DNA of 53,088 nt from Clostridiaceae bacterium. GTDB taxonomy: Bacteria; Bacillota; Clostridia; Lachnospirales; Lachnospiraceae. Location: NCBI GenBank assembly GCA_009911065.1, contig QXWR01000035.1, positions 1 through 53,088 on the forward strand. The letters are read 5' to 3'. Both the position numbers and the translations under genes were made by a program. A model generated the notes under the pieces. It was not told the DNA's origin. It made no database searches and saw only the letters and a program-made list of their open reading frames with translations. Shown here piece after piece: positions 36,437 to 45,199 of this stretch (its first letter is position 1; each line of letters begins with the position of its first letter).

Positions 36437-36511
36437 GTTTTGGGGAGAATGGGAATATGCTTCTTACCAGAAGCGTGTTTCACATAAATAATTAATAAGG
36501 AGGAGTTTGAC

Positions 36512-38227
36512 ATGTATAAGGGAACCAATGCTTCTTCTGGTATTGGAATCGGAACAGCTGTGATTGTAGAGGAGACAGAGCTGGTCATTGAGAAGAAGAC
36601 CGTTGCAGACACCAATGGGGAAGTGGAGCGCTTTAAGGGGGCGCTGGATAAAACCATGAAGGACACAGAGGCGCTTGCAGCAGATCTGGCCACACGGGTA
36701 GGGGAGAAAGAGGCTGAGATTCTGCAGGGGCATCTGATGCTTTTGATGGACCCCATGTTGATTGGGGAGATTGAAAATACCATTAAAGGTGAGAATATCT
36801 GCAGTGAATTTGCCATTGAGATGGTGTGTACCATGTATGCAAATGTGTTTGCAGGCATGGACGATGAACTGATGCAGCAGCGGGCAACGGATATGAGGGA
36901 TATTAAAACCCGTATGCAGCGGGTGCTGTTAGGGGCAGAGACGGTGGATATTGCTTCCCTTCCTGCAGGCAGCGTTTTGGTGGCAAAGGATTTGACTCCG
37001 TCTATGACAGCAGGAATCAATCCCAAAAATGTAGTTGGCATTGTGACGGAGCTGGGTGGGAAAACTTCCCACAGCGCTATTTTAGCTCGGGCCTTGGAGA
37101 TTCCGGCAGTAGTTGCTGTAAGTGATTTTCTTGGTCAGGTAAAAGACGGGGACCAGGTGATTTTGGATGGAGACGCAGGTTGTGTGTTTGTAAATCCAGA
37201 TGCTTCTGTGGAGAAAGAATATTCGGACAAACGGGACGCATTTCTTGCAGAGAAGAAAGAGCTGGAAAAGTACATTGGTCAGCCTACCGTCACAAAAGAC
37301 GGAGTAACTGTAGAGCTGGTGGCAAATATTGGAAAACCCAAAGATGTGGAGAAGGTACTGGAATATGACGGGGAAGGCGTTGGCTTGTTCCGTACAGAGT
37401 TTTTGTTTATGGACCGAAATTCCATGCCCACAGAGGATGAGCAGTTTGAGGCATATAAGAAAGTGGCGGAGGCATTGGGCGGCAAACCCGTGATTATCCG
37501 TACTTTGGATATTGGCGGAGACAAAGAGATTCCTTATATGGGACTGGAAAAGGATGAGAATCCATTCCTGGGCTATCGGGCGATCCGTCTTTGTCTGGAC
37601 CGGAAAGAGGATATTTACAAGCCGCAGCTGCGTGCTTTGCTGCGTGCCAGCGCTTTTGGCAATATTAAGATTATGATTCCTATGGTAACTTGCATTGACG
37701 AGTATCGGGAAGCGAAAGCTTTGATTGACGAGCTGAAGTTAGAGCTGGACCGGAAAGGAATTGCCTATAACAAAGACATTCAGGTTGGAATTATGGTGGA
37801 GACAGCGGCAGCGTCCCTGATTGCAGATATTTTCGCAAAGGAAGCAGACTTTTTCAGCATTGGAACCAATGATCTGACTCAGTATACCATGTCCGTAGAC
37901 CGGGGAAATGATAAGGTTTCTTATTTGTATTCTACTTTTAACCCGGCAGTGCTTCGAAGCATTCGGCGGATTATTGCCTGTGGAAGAGAAGAAGGGATTA
38001 TGGTTGGCATGTGCGGAGAAGCAGCCAGCGATCCTATGATGATTCCCCTTTTGCTGGCCTTTGGTCTGAATGAGTTCAGTATGAGCGCATCAGCGATTTT
38101 GTATTCCAGAAAGCTGATTACCAGTTTAAGCATACAGGAACTTCAGGCAGTGGCAGATAAGGCGATGAGCTTTACAACCACAAAGGAAGTAGAAGATTAT
38201 ATGCGCGGGTTTGTGGCAGGGCTGTAA
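36512..38227 (+). CDS. ptsI: PTS Enzyme I
   Basis: A 571-residue phosphoenolpyruvate-protein phosphotransferase, starting sugar uptake by the PTS. Active-site His187 is in GGKTSHSAI. The C-terminal barrel has PEP-binding LFRTEFLFMDR and the catalytic-Cys region MVGMCGEAASDP. AAGGAGG is 8 bp before the ATG at 36512. It forms a pair with ptsH and ends at a probable terminator. Confidence 0.97.
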   Translation: MYKGTNASSGIGIGTAVIVEETELVIEKKTVADTNGEVERFKGALDKTMKDTEALAADLATRVGEKEAEILQGHLMLLMDPMLIGEIENTIKGENICSEFAIEMVCTMYANVFAGMDDELMQQRATDMRDIKTRMQRVLLGAETVDIASLPAGSVLVAKDLTPSMTAGINPKNVVGIVTELGGKTSHSAILARALEIPAVVAVSDFLGQVKDGDQVILDGDAGCVFVNPDASVEKEYSDKRDAFLAEKKELEKYIGQPTVTKDGVTVELVANIGKPKDVEKVLEYDGEGVGLFRTEFLFMDRNSMPTEDEQFEAYKKVAEALGGKPVIIRTLDIGGDKEIPYMGLEKDENPFLGYRAIRLCLDRKEDIYKPQLRALLRASAFGNIKIMIPMVTCIDEYREAKALIDELKLELDRKGIAYNKDIQVGIMVETAAASLIADIFAKEADFFSIGTNDLTQYTMSVDRGNDKVSYLYSTFNPAVLRSIRRIIACGREEGIMVGMCGEAASDPMMIPLLLAFGLNEFSMSASAILYSRKLITSLSIQELQAVADKAMSFTTTKEVEDYMRGFVAGL

Positions 38228-38260
38228 GCTTTCCGGCAAGGTTTCCAAGTGACCCTGTTT

Positions 38261-38291
38261 TGGCTGCCACATGAATTTGTGGCAGCCATTT
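38261..38291 (+). terminator. Probable terminator after ptsI
   Basis: TGGCTGCCACA (38261-38271) and TGTGGCAGCCA (38278-38288) form a perfect stem with a short TTT tail. Confidence 0.7.
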
Positions 38292-38370
38292 CCACATTAT
38301 AGGACAGCCATGAAATGTAACATTGACTGAAAAATGCAGAACGAAGGACACAGGATAGGATGGTAGGAAT

Positions 38371-39663
38371 ATGGTAGTTTATCTGATCAGTTATGGGGTT
38401 AGTATTCTTTTAGCAAGAACCAAACATTATTATTTGTCTGGCGCTGTGCTTTTGCTTGCCGCTTTGTGGCTGTATATTCGGGATTACCGGCAGACCAAAA
38501 ATTTGATTCATCTGCGAGGATTGTTTTCCTTGTTCTGGGTTGGAGGACAGGGGTTAGCCTGTATGAAATTAAGCCATCTTCAGAGAGACTGGACTGGAAA
38601 AACCTGGATTTGTTTTGCACTTGCTTTTCTGGGATTTTGGATTGTATTTGAGGTCATGAGCCGGCTTTATGGAACAGGATATGATAATCACAGCAGATGG
38701 AGAGGATTTCGAGGCAATCCAAAGCCTATTTTTCAGGCGATCTGTTGTCTGACTGCTGTCTCGGTGGTCGCTTTTGTGTGGGAGGCTGTAAGTTTGGGAT
38801 ATGTGCCTTTGTTTTTGCGGGGAGTTCCTCATGCATATTCTGAATTTCATCTCACAGGCGTTCATTATTTTACGGTGTCCTGTGTTCTGGTGCCTCCTTT
38901 ATCGGTGCTGTATTTTCATGTGGAACGAGGCAGGGGAAGTGAGAGACGAATGCTGATTGCCATTGGGATGACCGTAGTTTCTCTGCTCATTCCCATTTTG
39001 TGCGTGTCCCGGTTTCAGTTTGTGTTTGCTGTGATGCTGGGTACAATCATTTATATTTCTTTGCAGAAACAATTTCGTCCGGTATATTTGCTTGGTCTGC
39101 TTGGGATTTTGCCGGTGTATCTGCTTTTGACTGTGGCAAGAAGTCATGATGTAGGGTATCTCAACGGGATTTTCGAGATGAAATATGCTAAGATGCCGAT
39201 CTTTATTACACAGCCCTATATGTATATTGCAAATAACTATGAGAATTTTAATTGTCTGGTGGAAGTGCTTCCAAAACATACCTTTGGAATGCGCAGTCTG
39301 TTTCCGCTGTGGGCGCTGACCGGACTGAAATTTTTGTATCCAGATAAGCTGATTAATTATCCCATCTATATTAATAAGGAAGAATTGACGACTTTGACTT
39401 TGTTTTATGACGCCTATTATGATTTTGGATGGATTGGAGTTTTGGCTTTTTCCTGCCTCCTGGGAGCGGCTGCTTATCTTCTGGCAGTGAAATTACGGGA
39501 GATGCAGAGTCCCATGGGCTATCTTTTGTATGCGCAGATGGGTTCCTATTTGATTCTGTCATTTTTTACCACATGGTTCAGCAATCCGGCTACCTGGTTT
39601 TATCTGATTCTTACCGGGTTGATTGGGATTTATTATCATATGAATGAACACAAAAGGAGATGA
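38371..39663 (+). CDS. O-antigen polymerase-like (Wzy-type) membrane protein
   Basis: A 430-residue protein with about 10-11 hydrophobic segments. A long extracellular loop between helices in the second half and the arrangement HAYSEFHLTGVHYFTVSCVLVPP, then LTVARSHDVGYLNGI, fit oligosaccharide repeat-unit polymerases. Such proteins link repeat units of capsule or wall polysaccharide at the outer membrane face. No glycosyltransferase or flippase gene is adjacent, so it is isolated from a polysaccharide cluster. The ATG at 38371 has GGATGGTAGG upstream. Its stop overlaps the start region of the aminotransferase. Family assignment is moderate. Confidence 0.65.
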   Translation: MVVYLISYGVSILLARTKHYYLSGAVLLLAALWLYIRDYRQTKNLIHLRGLFSLFWVGGQGLACMKLSHLQRDWTGKTWICFALAFLGFWIVFEVMSRLYGTGYDNHSRWRGFRGNPKPIFQAICCLTAVSVVAFVWEAVSLGYVPLFLRGVPHAYSEFHLTGVHYFTVSCVLVPPLSVLYFHVERGRGSERRMLIAIGMTVVSLLIPILCVSRFQFVFAVMLGTIIYISLQKQFRPVYLLGLLGILPVYLLLTVARSHDVGYLNGIFEMKYAKMPIFITQPYMYIANNYENFNCLVEVLPKHTFGMRSLFPLWALTGLKFLYPDKLINYPIYINKEELTTLTLFYDAYYDFGWIGVLAFSCLLGAAAYLLAVKLREMQSPMGYLLYAQMGSYLILSFFTTWFSNPATWFYLILTGLIGIYYHMNEHKRR

Positions 39664-39668
39664 GTGCT

Positions 39669-40874
39669 GTGATTTCAGAGAAGATGAAGCCTTTGGTGGA
39701 GAACAATTCGGTGATTCGGGTGATGTTTGAGGAGGGCAAACGTCTGGCTGCTATTTACGGGCCGGAGAATGTGTACGATTTCAGTCTGGGTAATCCGAAT
39801 GTTGCGGCCCCTAAGGAAGTGGAAGAGTCCATGCTGGAGGTAATACGGGAAGAAGATTCTGTTTTTGTCCATGGATATATGAGCAATGCCGGATATGAGG
39901 ATGTGCGGGAAACCATCGCAGAGGATTTGAACCGGCGATTTCAAACTGCCTTTGGAAGCAGGAATATTTTGATGACTGTAGGAGCTGCCAGCGGTTTGAA
40001 TGTGATTTTAAAAACGATTTTGAACCCTGGAGATGAGGTGGTGGTTTTTGCGCCTTATTTTGTGGAGTACGGAAATTATGTGAGAAACTATGACGGAAAA
40101 TTGGTGGTAATTTCCGCTAACACAGAGGATTTTCAGCCGGATTTGGAAAAGCTTGAGAAACAGGTGTCAGAGAAGACGAAAGCTGTCATTATCAATACGC
40201 CCAATAATCCTACAGGAGTGGTGTATTCCGAAGAGACCTTAAAGCGTCTGGCTCAGATTCTCCGGCAGAAAAGCCATGCCTTTGGAAATCCGATTGTCTT
40301 AATTTCGGATGAACCTTATCGGGAGCTGGCCTATGATGGAGTTTTGGTTCCTTATGTGACAAAATATTATGAAAATACGGCAGTTTGCTATTCATACAGC
40401 AAGTCCTTGTCTTTGCCGGGAGAGCGAATCGGGTATGTGGTGATTCCAGATGAAATGACAGACAGTCAGGAAATGTTTGGGGCGGCATCCATTGCCAACC
40501 GGGTTTTAGGCTGTGTAAATGCTCCGTCTTTCATGCAGCGGGTGATTAAGCGGTGTATTGAAAAGGGGGCTTCTGTGAATCTGGATGCTTACGACCGGAA
40601 CCGGAACCGGCTGTATGAAGGATTGACGGCATGTGGTTTTTCCTGCATCCGTCCCCAGGGAGCTTTCTATTTGTTTGTAAAGTCGCCGGAAGAGGATGAG
40701 AAAATCTTTTGCGAAAAAGCCTCCCGACACAATCTGTTGTTGGTTCCTGGAAGCTCCTTTGCCTGTCCTGGATATGTGCGCATTGCCTATTGTGTGTCTT
40801 ACCAGCAGATTGAGCGGGCCATGCCTGCCTTTTTGGCGCTGGCCGGGGAGTATGGACTGGAAAAGAAAGATTGA
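39669..40874 (+). CDS. PLP-dependent aminotransferase (aspartate aminotransferase-like, class I/II)
   Basis: A 401-residue fold-type I aminotransferase. PLP lysine is in YSKSLSLPGER; NTPNNPTGVVYSE and DEPYRELAYDG supply the cofactor-contacting Asn, Asp and Tyr; a C-terminal Arg near GYVRIAYCV would bind the substrate carboxylate. The GTG at 39669 is chosen since AAAGGAG lies 9 bp upstream; the ATG at 39660 touches that site with no spacing. The amino donor cannot be fixed from sequence. It lies 15 bp before hisC. Confidence 0.86.
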   Translation: MISEKMKPLVENNSVIRVMFEEGKRLAAIYGPENVYDFSLGNPNVAAPKEVEESMLEVIREEDSVFVHGYMSNAGYEDVRETIAEDLNRRFQTAFGSRNILMTVGAASGLNVILKTILNPGDEVVVFAPYFVEYGNYVRNYDGKLVVISANTEDFQPDLEKLEKQVSEKTKAVIINTPNNPTGVVYSEETLKRLAQILRQKSHAFGNPIVLISDEPYRELAYDGVLVPYVTKYYENTAVCYSYSKSLSLPGERIGYVVIPDEMTDSQEMFGAASIANRVLGCVNAPSFMQRVIKRCIEKGASVNLDAYDRNRNRLYEGLTACGFSCIRPQGAFYLFVKSPEEDEKIFCEKASRHNLLLVPGSSFACPGYVRIAYCVSYQQIERAMPAFLALAGEYGLEKKD

Positions 40875-40889
40875 CAGGAGAGCCAAAGC

Positions 40890-41957
40890 ATGAAGACGTG
40901 GGAAAAAAACATTCGAAAAGTGGTTCCTTATGTTCCAGGGGAACAGCCAAAGGGAGATAAGCTTATTAAGCTGAATACCAATGAAAATCCTTATCCTCCT
41001 GGACCGGGAGTAAGCCGGGCGCTTGGAGCGATGGATTTTGAAGGACTTCGGAAATATCCGGACCCTGCAGCCAGGGCTTTGACGGATTGTCTGGCAGAAT
41101 ATTATGGGGTGGGGACAGATCAGGTGTTTGTGGGAGTTGGCTCGGATGATGTGCTGGCCACGGCATTTCTGACTTTTTTTAATTCCGAGAAACCGATCTT
41201 GTTTCCAGATGTTACCTATTCGTTTTACAAGGTTTGGGCAGAGCTGTTTGGAATCCCTTATGAGACTTTGCCTTTGGACGAGACTTTTTCCATTCGGCCA
41301 GAGGATTATTATAAAGAAAACGGAGGGGTGATTTTTCCAAATCCCAATGCCCCAACTGGTCTTTTCCTGGGCCTTTCTCAGGTGGAGGAGATTCTTAGGC
41401 ACAATTCGGACGGGATTGTGATTGTGGATGAGGCTTATATTGATTTTGGAGGCCAGTCGGCTTTAAAGCTTTTGGCCCAATATGAGAATCTGCTGGTGGT
41501 TCAGACCTTCAGTAAATCCCGTTCCCTGGCAGGACTGCGGATTGGTTTTGCTATCGGCAGCCCCCGGCTGATTGCCGCCTTAAATGACGTGAAATATTCC
41601 TACAATTCCTATACCATGAATCTGCCGTCTCTGGCGCTGGGAGTGGAGGCGGTGAGGGATGAAGAATATTTCCAGGAAACTATTAAAAAAATTGTTTCTA
41701 CCAGAGAGAAGGCCAAAAAACGTTTTCGGGAACTGGGCTTTTCCTTTCCAGATTCCATGGCAAATTTCATTTTTGCCTCCCATGAAAAGGTTCCGGCGGC
41801 GGAGCTTTTTTCAGCTCTTTTGCGGGAAAAAATTTATGTGAGATATTTTCCCAAACCACGTCTTGAAAACTTTCTGCGAATTACCATTGGCAGAGAGGAG
41901 GAGATGGAGGCGCTGTTTGTATTTCTTGAAGAACAGGTGAGTGGATGGAAACCATAA
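40890..41957 (+). CDS. hisC: Histidinol-phosphate aminotransferase
   Basis: A 355-residue class II aminotransferase that converts imidazole-acetol phosphate to histidinol phosphate in histidine synthesis. KLNTNENPYPPGPGV, the PLP lysine in FSKSRSLAGLRIGF, and NPNAPTG are family-typical. CAGGAGAGCC precedes the ATG at 40890. It is outside any his cluster and could also serve aromatic amino acid transamination. It overlaps ytvI by 13 bp. Confidence 0.92.
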   Translation: MKTWEKNIRKVVPYVPGEQPKGDKLIKLNTNENPYPPGPGVSRALGAMDFEGLRKYPDPAARALTDCLAEYYGVGTDQVFVGVGSDDVLATAFLTFFNSEKPILFPDVTYSFYKVWAELFGIPYETLPLDETFSIRPEDYYKENGGVIFPNPNAPTGLFLGLSQVEEILRHNSDGIVIVDEAYIDFGGQSALKLLAQYENLLVVQTFSKSRSLAGLRIGFAIGSPRLIAALNDVKYSYNSYTMNLPSLALGVEAVRDEEYFQETIKKIVSTREKAKKRFRELGFSFPDSMANFIFASHEKVPAAELFSALLREKIYVRYFPKPRLENFLRITIGREEEMEALFVFLEEQVSGWKP

Positions 41958-43069
41958 AAAGGTATGTAAGAATCCTTTTGAATATTGCGATTCCTCTTTT
42001 GGGGACCGTAATTGTATGTTGGGCGGCGCCAAAGGTGCTTGGGTATTTTATGCCTTTTGTGATTGGGTGGCTGATTGCCATGACTGCCAATCCTTTGGTA
42101 CGTTTTCTGGAAAGCCGGGTAAAAATTGTCCGGAAGCACAGTTCAGCGCTGATTATTGTGGCAGTTCTGGGACTTGTCATTGGGCTGGGATATTTTGTTT
42201 TGTCCCGCCTTTGGATGCAGGCGTCCAGTCTGGCAAAGGATCTGCCGGAGATGTATGAGACGGCTTCCAGGGCGCTGAATCGTTTTTTTCTGCACTTTCA
42301 GGACGCGGGGCGTTTTTTACCGAAACAGGTAGCTCAGGCATGGAGGGATTTTACCGGAAATGTGGGGGAAATGATTGGGCTTTTGGTGCAGAAAGCGGCG
42401 TCTCCCACTGTGGAAGCGGCGGGAAATGTGGCCATGGGCATTCCCAATGTGATGGTCAATGTGGTGGTGACCATTTTGTCTTCTTATTTTTTTCTGGCAG
42501 AGCGGGAACGGATTCTGGAATTTTGGAGAAACCATCTGCCTTTGGGATGCAGACGATATTTGGACAAGCTGAAGGAGGATATACGTCATCTGGTTGGGGG
42601 ATATATTCTGGCTCAGTTTAAGATTATGTTTTTAGTTGCCTTTATTTTGCTGGCAGGTTTTCTTGTTTTAGGAATCCGATATGGACTTTTGCTGGCGATT
42701 TTGGTGGCTGTACTGGATTTTCTTCCGGTTTTTGGAACGGGAACCGTGCTGCTGCCCTGGGCTGTGGTAAAACTTTTATCTGGAGAGTACATGCTGGCTC
42801 TCGGTCTGGTTCTTTTGTATGTGGTAAGTCAGGTGGCAAGACAGATGGCCCAGCCAAAGCTGGTGGGAGATTCCATGGGGCTGCCCCCCTTATTGACGCT
42901 GGTTTTACTATATATGGGATTTAAGGTTCGGGGGATTTCCGGAATGATTCTTGCTGTGCCTCTTGGAATTTTAGCCATAAGGTTTTATGAGTATGGGATT
43001 TTTGATTCTATGATTGAAAATATGAAGCTGCTGGCAAAGGAGATTGAAGAGTTTCGGCGGGGGGAGTAG
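41945..43069 (+). CDS. ytvI: Sporulation integral membrane protein YtvI (AI-2E transporter family)
   Basis: A 374-residue protein with about eight hydrophobic segments in the AI-2E/PerM order: three N-terminal helices, a long amphipathic region (LPEMYETASRALNRFFLHFQD), then a C-terminal bundle with ILAVLVAVLDFLPVFGTG and DSMGLPPLLTLVLLYMGFKV. The YtvI subgroup is linked to sporulation in Firmicutes. Start at 41945 overlaps the end of hisC and lacks a strong Shine-Dalgarno, so coupling is probable. Function beyond sporulation link is unknown. Confidence 0.87.
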   Translation: METIKRYVRILLNIAIPLLGTVIVCWAAPKVLGYFMPFVIGWLIAMTANPLVRFLESRVKIVRKHSSALIIVAVLGLVIGLGYFVLSRLWMQASSLAKDLPEMYETASRALNRFFLHFQDAGRFLPKQVAQAWRDFTGNVGEMIGLLVQKAASPTVEAAGNVAMGIPNVMVNVVVTILSSYFFLAERERILEFWRNHLPLGCRRYLDKLKEDIRHLVGGYILAQFKIMFLVAFILLAGFLVLGIRYGLLLAILVAVLDFLPVFGTGTVLLPWAVVKLLSGEYMLALGLVLLYVVSQVARQMAQPKLVGDSMGLPPLLTLVLLYMGFKVRGISGMILAVPLGILAIRFYEYGIFDSMIENMKLLAKEIEEFRRGE

Positions 43070-43081
43070 AAAGGATAAAAG

Positions 43082-43717
43082 ATGACAAAGAAGAAACTTG
43101 CTTTGGAAATTATTGAGAGACTGAAGAAAGCGTATCCAGAGGCTGGATGTACACTGGATTATGATCAGGCGTGGAAACTGCTGGTGAGCGTGCGGCTGGC
43201 AGCGCAATGTACGGATGCAAGAGTCAATGTGGTGGTGGAGGGATTGTATGAGAAATATCCCAGTGTGGAAGCTTTGGCAGAGGCTGCAGTGGAGGATATT
43301 GAGTCCATTGTCCGTCCCTGCGGGTTGGGTCACAGCAAGGCCAGAGACATAAGCGCTTGTATGAAAATGCTGAGGGATGAATATGGAGGAAAGATTCCGG
43401 AGGATTTTGACAAGATTTTAAAATTGCCTGGAGTAGGGCGAAAAAGCGCCAATTTGATCATGGGAGATGTGTTTGGAAAACCGGCGATTGTGACAGACAC
43501 CCACTGCATTCGGCTGGTGAACCGGATGGGCCTGGTTGACGGAATCAAGGAGCCAAAGAAAGTGGAGATGGCTTTGTGGAAATTGATTCCGCCAAAGGAG
43601 GGAAGCGACTTCTGCCATCGGCTGGTGTATCATGGCAGAGAGGTGTGTACGGCCCGGACAAAACCATATTGTGACAGATGTTGTCTGGAAGATGTGTGCA
43701 AAAAGGCAGGGGTCTAA
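43082..43717 (+). CDS. nth: Endonuclease III
   Basis: A 211-residue DNA glycosylase/AP lyase of base-excision repair. Helix-hairpin-helix LPGVGRKSANLIMGDVFG holds the catalytic lysine, and VTDTHC holds the catalytic aspartate. The 4Fe-4S cysteines read C-x7-C-x2-C-x5-C (CTARTKPYCDRCCLEDVC), one residue longer in the first spacing than the E. coli C-x6-C. Start at 43082 is 12 bp after ytvI. Confidence 0.94.
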   Translation: MTKKKLALEIIERLKKAYPEAGCTLDYDQAWKLLVSVRLAAQCTDARVNVVVEGLYEKYPSVEALAEAAVEDIESIVRPCGLGHSKARDISACMKMLRDEYGGKIPEDFDKILKLPGVGRKSANLIMGDVFGKPAIVTDTHCIRLVNRMGLVDGIKEPKKVEMALWKLIPPKEGSDFCHRLVYHGREVCTARTKPYCDRCCLEDVCKKAGV

Positions 43718-43730
43718 AGGAGAGGTGTGT

Positions 43731-44924
43731 ATGAAATATCGGATTCAGAAGATTTTTGACAGATTTGTGTGTCAGGGGGCAGATTGTGAGGCAACCTGTT
43801 GTGAGGGATGGAAAATTGAAATTGACAGGGAAAGTTATGAAGCATACAAAAAGATAAGGGGAAAGCTGGGGCTTAAGTTGTTGTTGGGCATTGATCCCAA
43901 AACCCGTTGTTTCCGGATGCGGCGGCGGGCTTGTGTGTTTTATAATTCCCATGGCTTGTGTGATCTGTATAAAGAGTTAGGGCGGGATGGCTTGTGTCAG
44001 GGGTGTAAGGATTATCCAAGACATAAAGAAGATTACGGTGATCTGCAGGAAGTGATGCTTTCTTTGTCCTGCCCGGAAGCTGCCCGGATGATTTTGGAGG
44101 ACGAATCTTTCGGGGCATGGGTGGAAAAAATACCGGAGGATAAGGGAGAGGAATCGGGAAGGAAATTGTGGGAGGTTTCCAGAAAGATTTTAGTGGATTT
44201 GGAGAAAGTTCGGGAAGTTTTGAACCAGATTTTAAGAGACCGGCAGATTCCCTGGAAGCAAAGGCTGGCCATGGGGCTGGCTTTTGCCCATGATGTTCAG
44301 AGACATTGGGATACGGATGAAGACCGGACCTGGTGGGTGGGAGAGCTTTCCAGACGGTATCTGGCTCTGGGAGCGCCAGAAAGATTTCACAGAAAGATGC
44401 AGGGGTTAAGAGAGGACAAAAGCGCTTCTTCTCCCAAACGACCCAGGTGGGCAGAGCGGAGAATCCGGCTGGCTGGCTGGCTCCGCCAGATGGGACCTAT
44501 GGAACCAGTGTTGGAAGAATGGAAACAGACGCTGGATGAAATGTGTACCGTTTTGTACCATGAGTGGGATTGGGACACGTATCATAGATTTTGTGAGGAA
44601 TTTGACAGGGAAAATGAGGGATTGGAGCAGGAGTGGGAAAATCTGGTTCTGTATTTTCTAAATACCTATCTTTTGGGCGCTGTTTATGATGGGGATGTGT
44701 TTGGAAAGGTGAAGCTGGCTGTGTTTGGCGTGTTGGTGATTCGGGAAAGATGCCTGTTTGTGTATGGAACAGAAGGGAAGGCAGGCAGGGAAGAACTGAT
44801 TAAAGCTGCTTGGCAGTATTCCAGACAAGTAGAAAATTCAGATCACAATCTGGAATTTTTGGAGATGGATTTTCTTATGAATCCTCTCTTTGGATTACAT
44901 GCCATGTTGGAGGCCCTGCAATGA
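43731..44924 (+). CDS. fliB: Flagellin lysine-N-methylase FliB
   Basis: A 397-residue cysteine-rich protein. N-terminal CQGADCEATCCEGW with CxxxCC at residues 19-24, followed by ACVFYNSHGLCDLYKELG, LCQGCKDYPR and LSLSCPEAAR, is the FliB pattern. Cysteines probably bind an iron-sulfur centre or zinc. FliB methylates lysines of flagellin. The ATG at 43731 follows AAAGGAGAGG. It overlaps the next gene as ATGA. It sits in an operon with nth and hisC rather than with flagellar genes; a flagellin gene lies about 8 kb downstream. Confidence 0.85.
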   Translation: MKYRIQKIFDRFVCQGADCEATCCEGWKIEIDRESYEAYKKIRGKLGLKLLLGIDPKTRCFRMRRRACVFYNSHGLCDLYKELGRDGLCQGCKDYPRHKEDYGDLQEVMLSLSCPEAARMILEDESFGAWVEKIPEDKGEESGRKLWEVSRKILVDLEKVREVLNQILRDRQIPWKQRLAMGLAFAHDVQRHWDTDEDRTWWVGELSRRYLALGAPERFHRKMQGLREDKSASSPKRPRWAERRIRLAGWLRQMGPMEPVLEEWKQTLDEMCTVLYHEWDWDTYHRFCEEFDRENEGLEQEWENLVLYFLNTYLLGAVYDGDVFGKVKLAVFGVLVIRERCLFVYGTEGKAGREELIKAAWQYSRQVENSDHNLEFLEMDFLMNPLFGLHAMLEALQ

Positions 44925-45199
44925 TTGACTTACATGGTCAGATTTCCATGGGGTTTTTAAAGAAAAGGCGGTTTACAGGAAGCTTTCAGGGAATGCGTTA
45001 TCTTTTACAGAAGAAAGAGACCGAAAATGGGGAATCGAAAACAGAAACCGTTTTGGAGGCTGTTGTGTGGCCGGAGCCTATGAGTTTTGAGTCCACGAGG
45101 GAGGAAGAAAAGGTCAGAAGAGATTTTTTATTTCACGAGGATGGATTATGGGAGGCTGCCAAGTGGCTGAATCAGATCTATGAGGAGAGGTACCAATGA
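44921..45199 (+). CDS. Small protein of unknown function between fliB and an EFR1 protein
   Basis: A 92-residue protein I do not recognise. It has a basic beta-rich N-terminus (MIDLHGQISMGFLKKRRFTGSFQGMRY), a middle EAVVWPEPMSFESTREEEK, and an acidic-helical C-terminus with LWEAAKWLNQIYEERY. No membrane segment. Start (44921) and end overlap neighbours by 4 bp on both sides, with GGAGG upstream, so it is translated as part of the run. The position suggests a partner for FliB or the EFR1 protein, without proof. Confidence 0.75.
   Translation: MIDLHGQISMGFLKKRRFTGSFQGMRYLLQKKETENGESKTETVLEAVVWPEPMSFESTREEEKVRRDFLFHEDGLWEAAKWLNQIYEERYQ

Noticed and set aside
40506..41402. 298-codon minus-strand frame across the aminotransferase/hisC junction
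   Set aside because: Antisense to two conserved aminotransferase genes; no ribosome site or family features.
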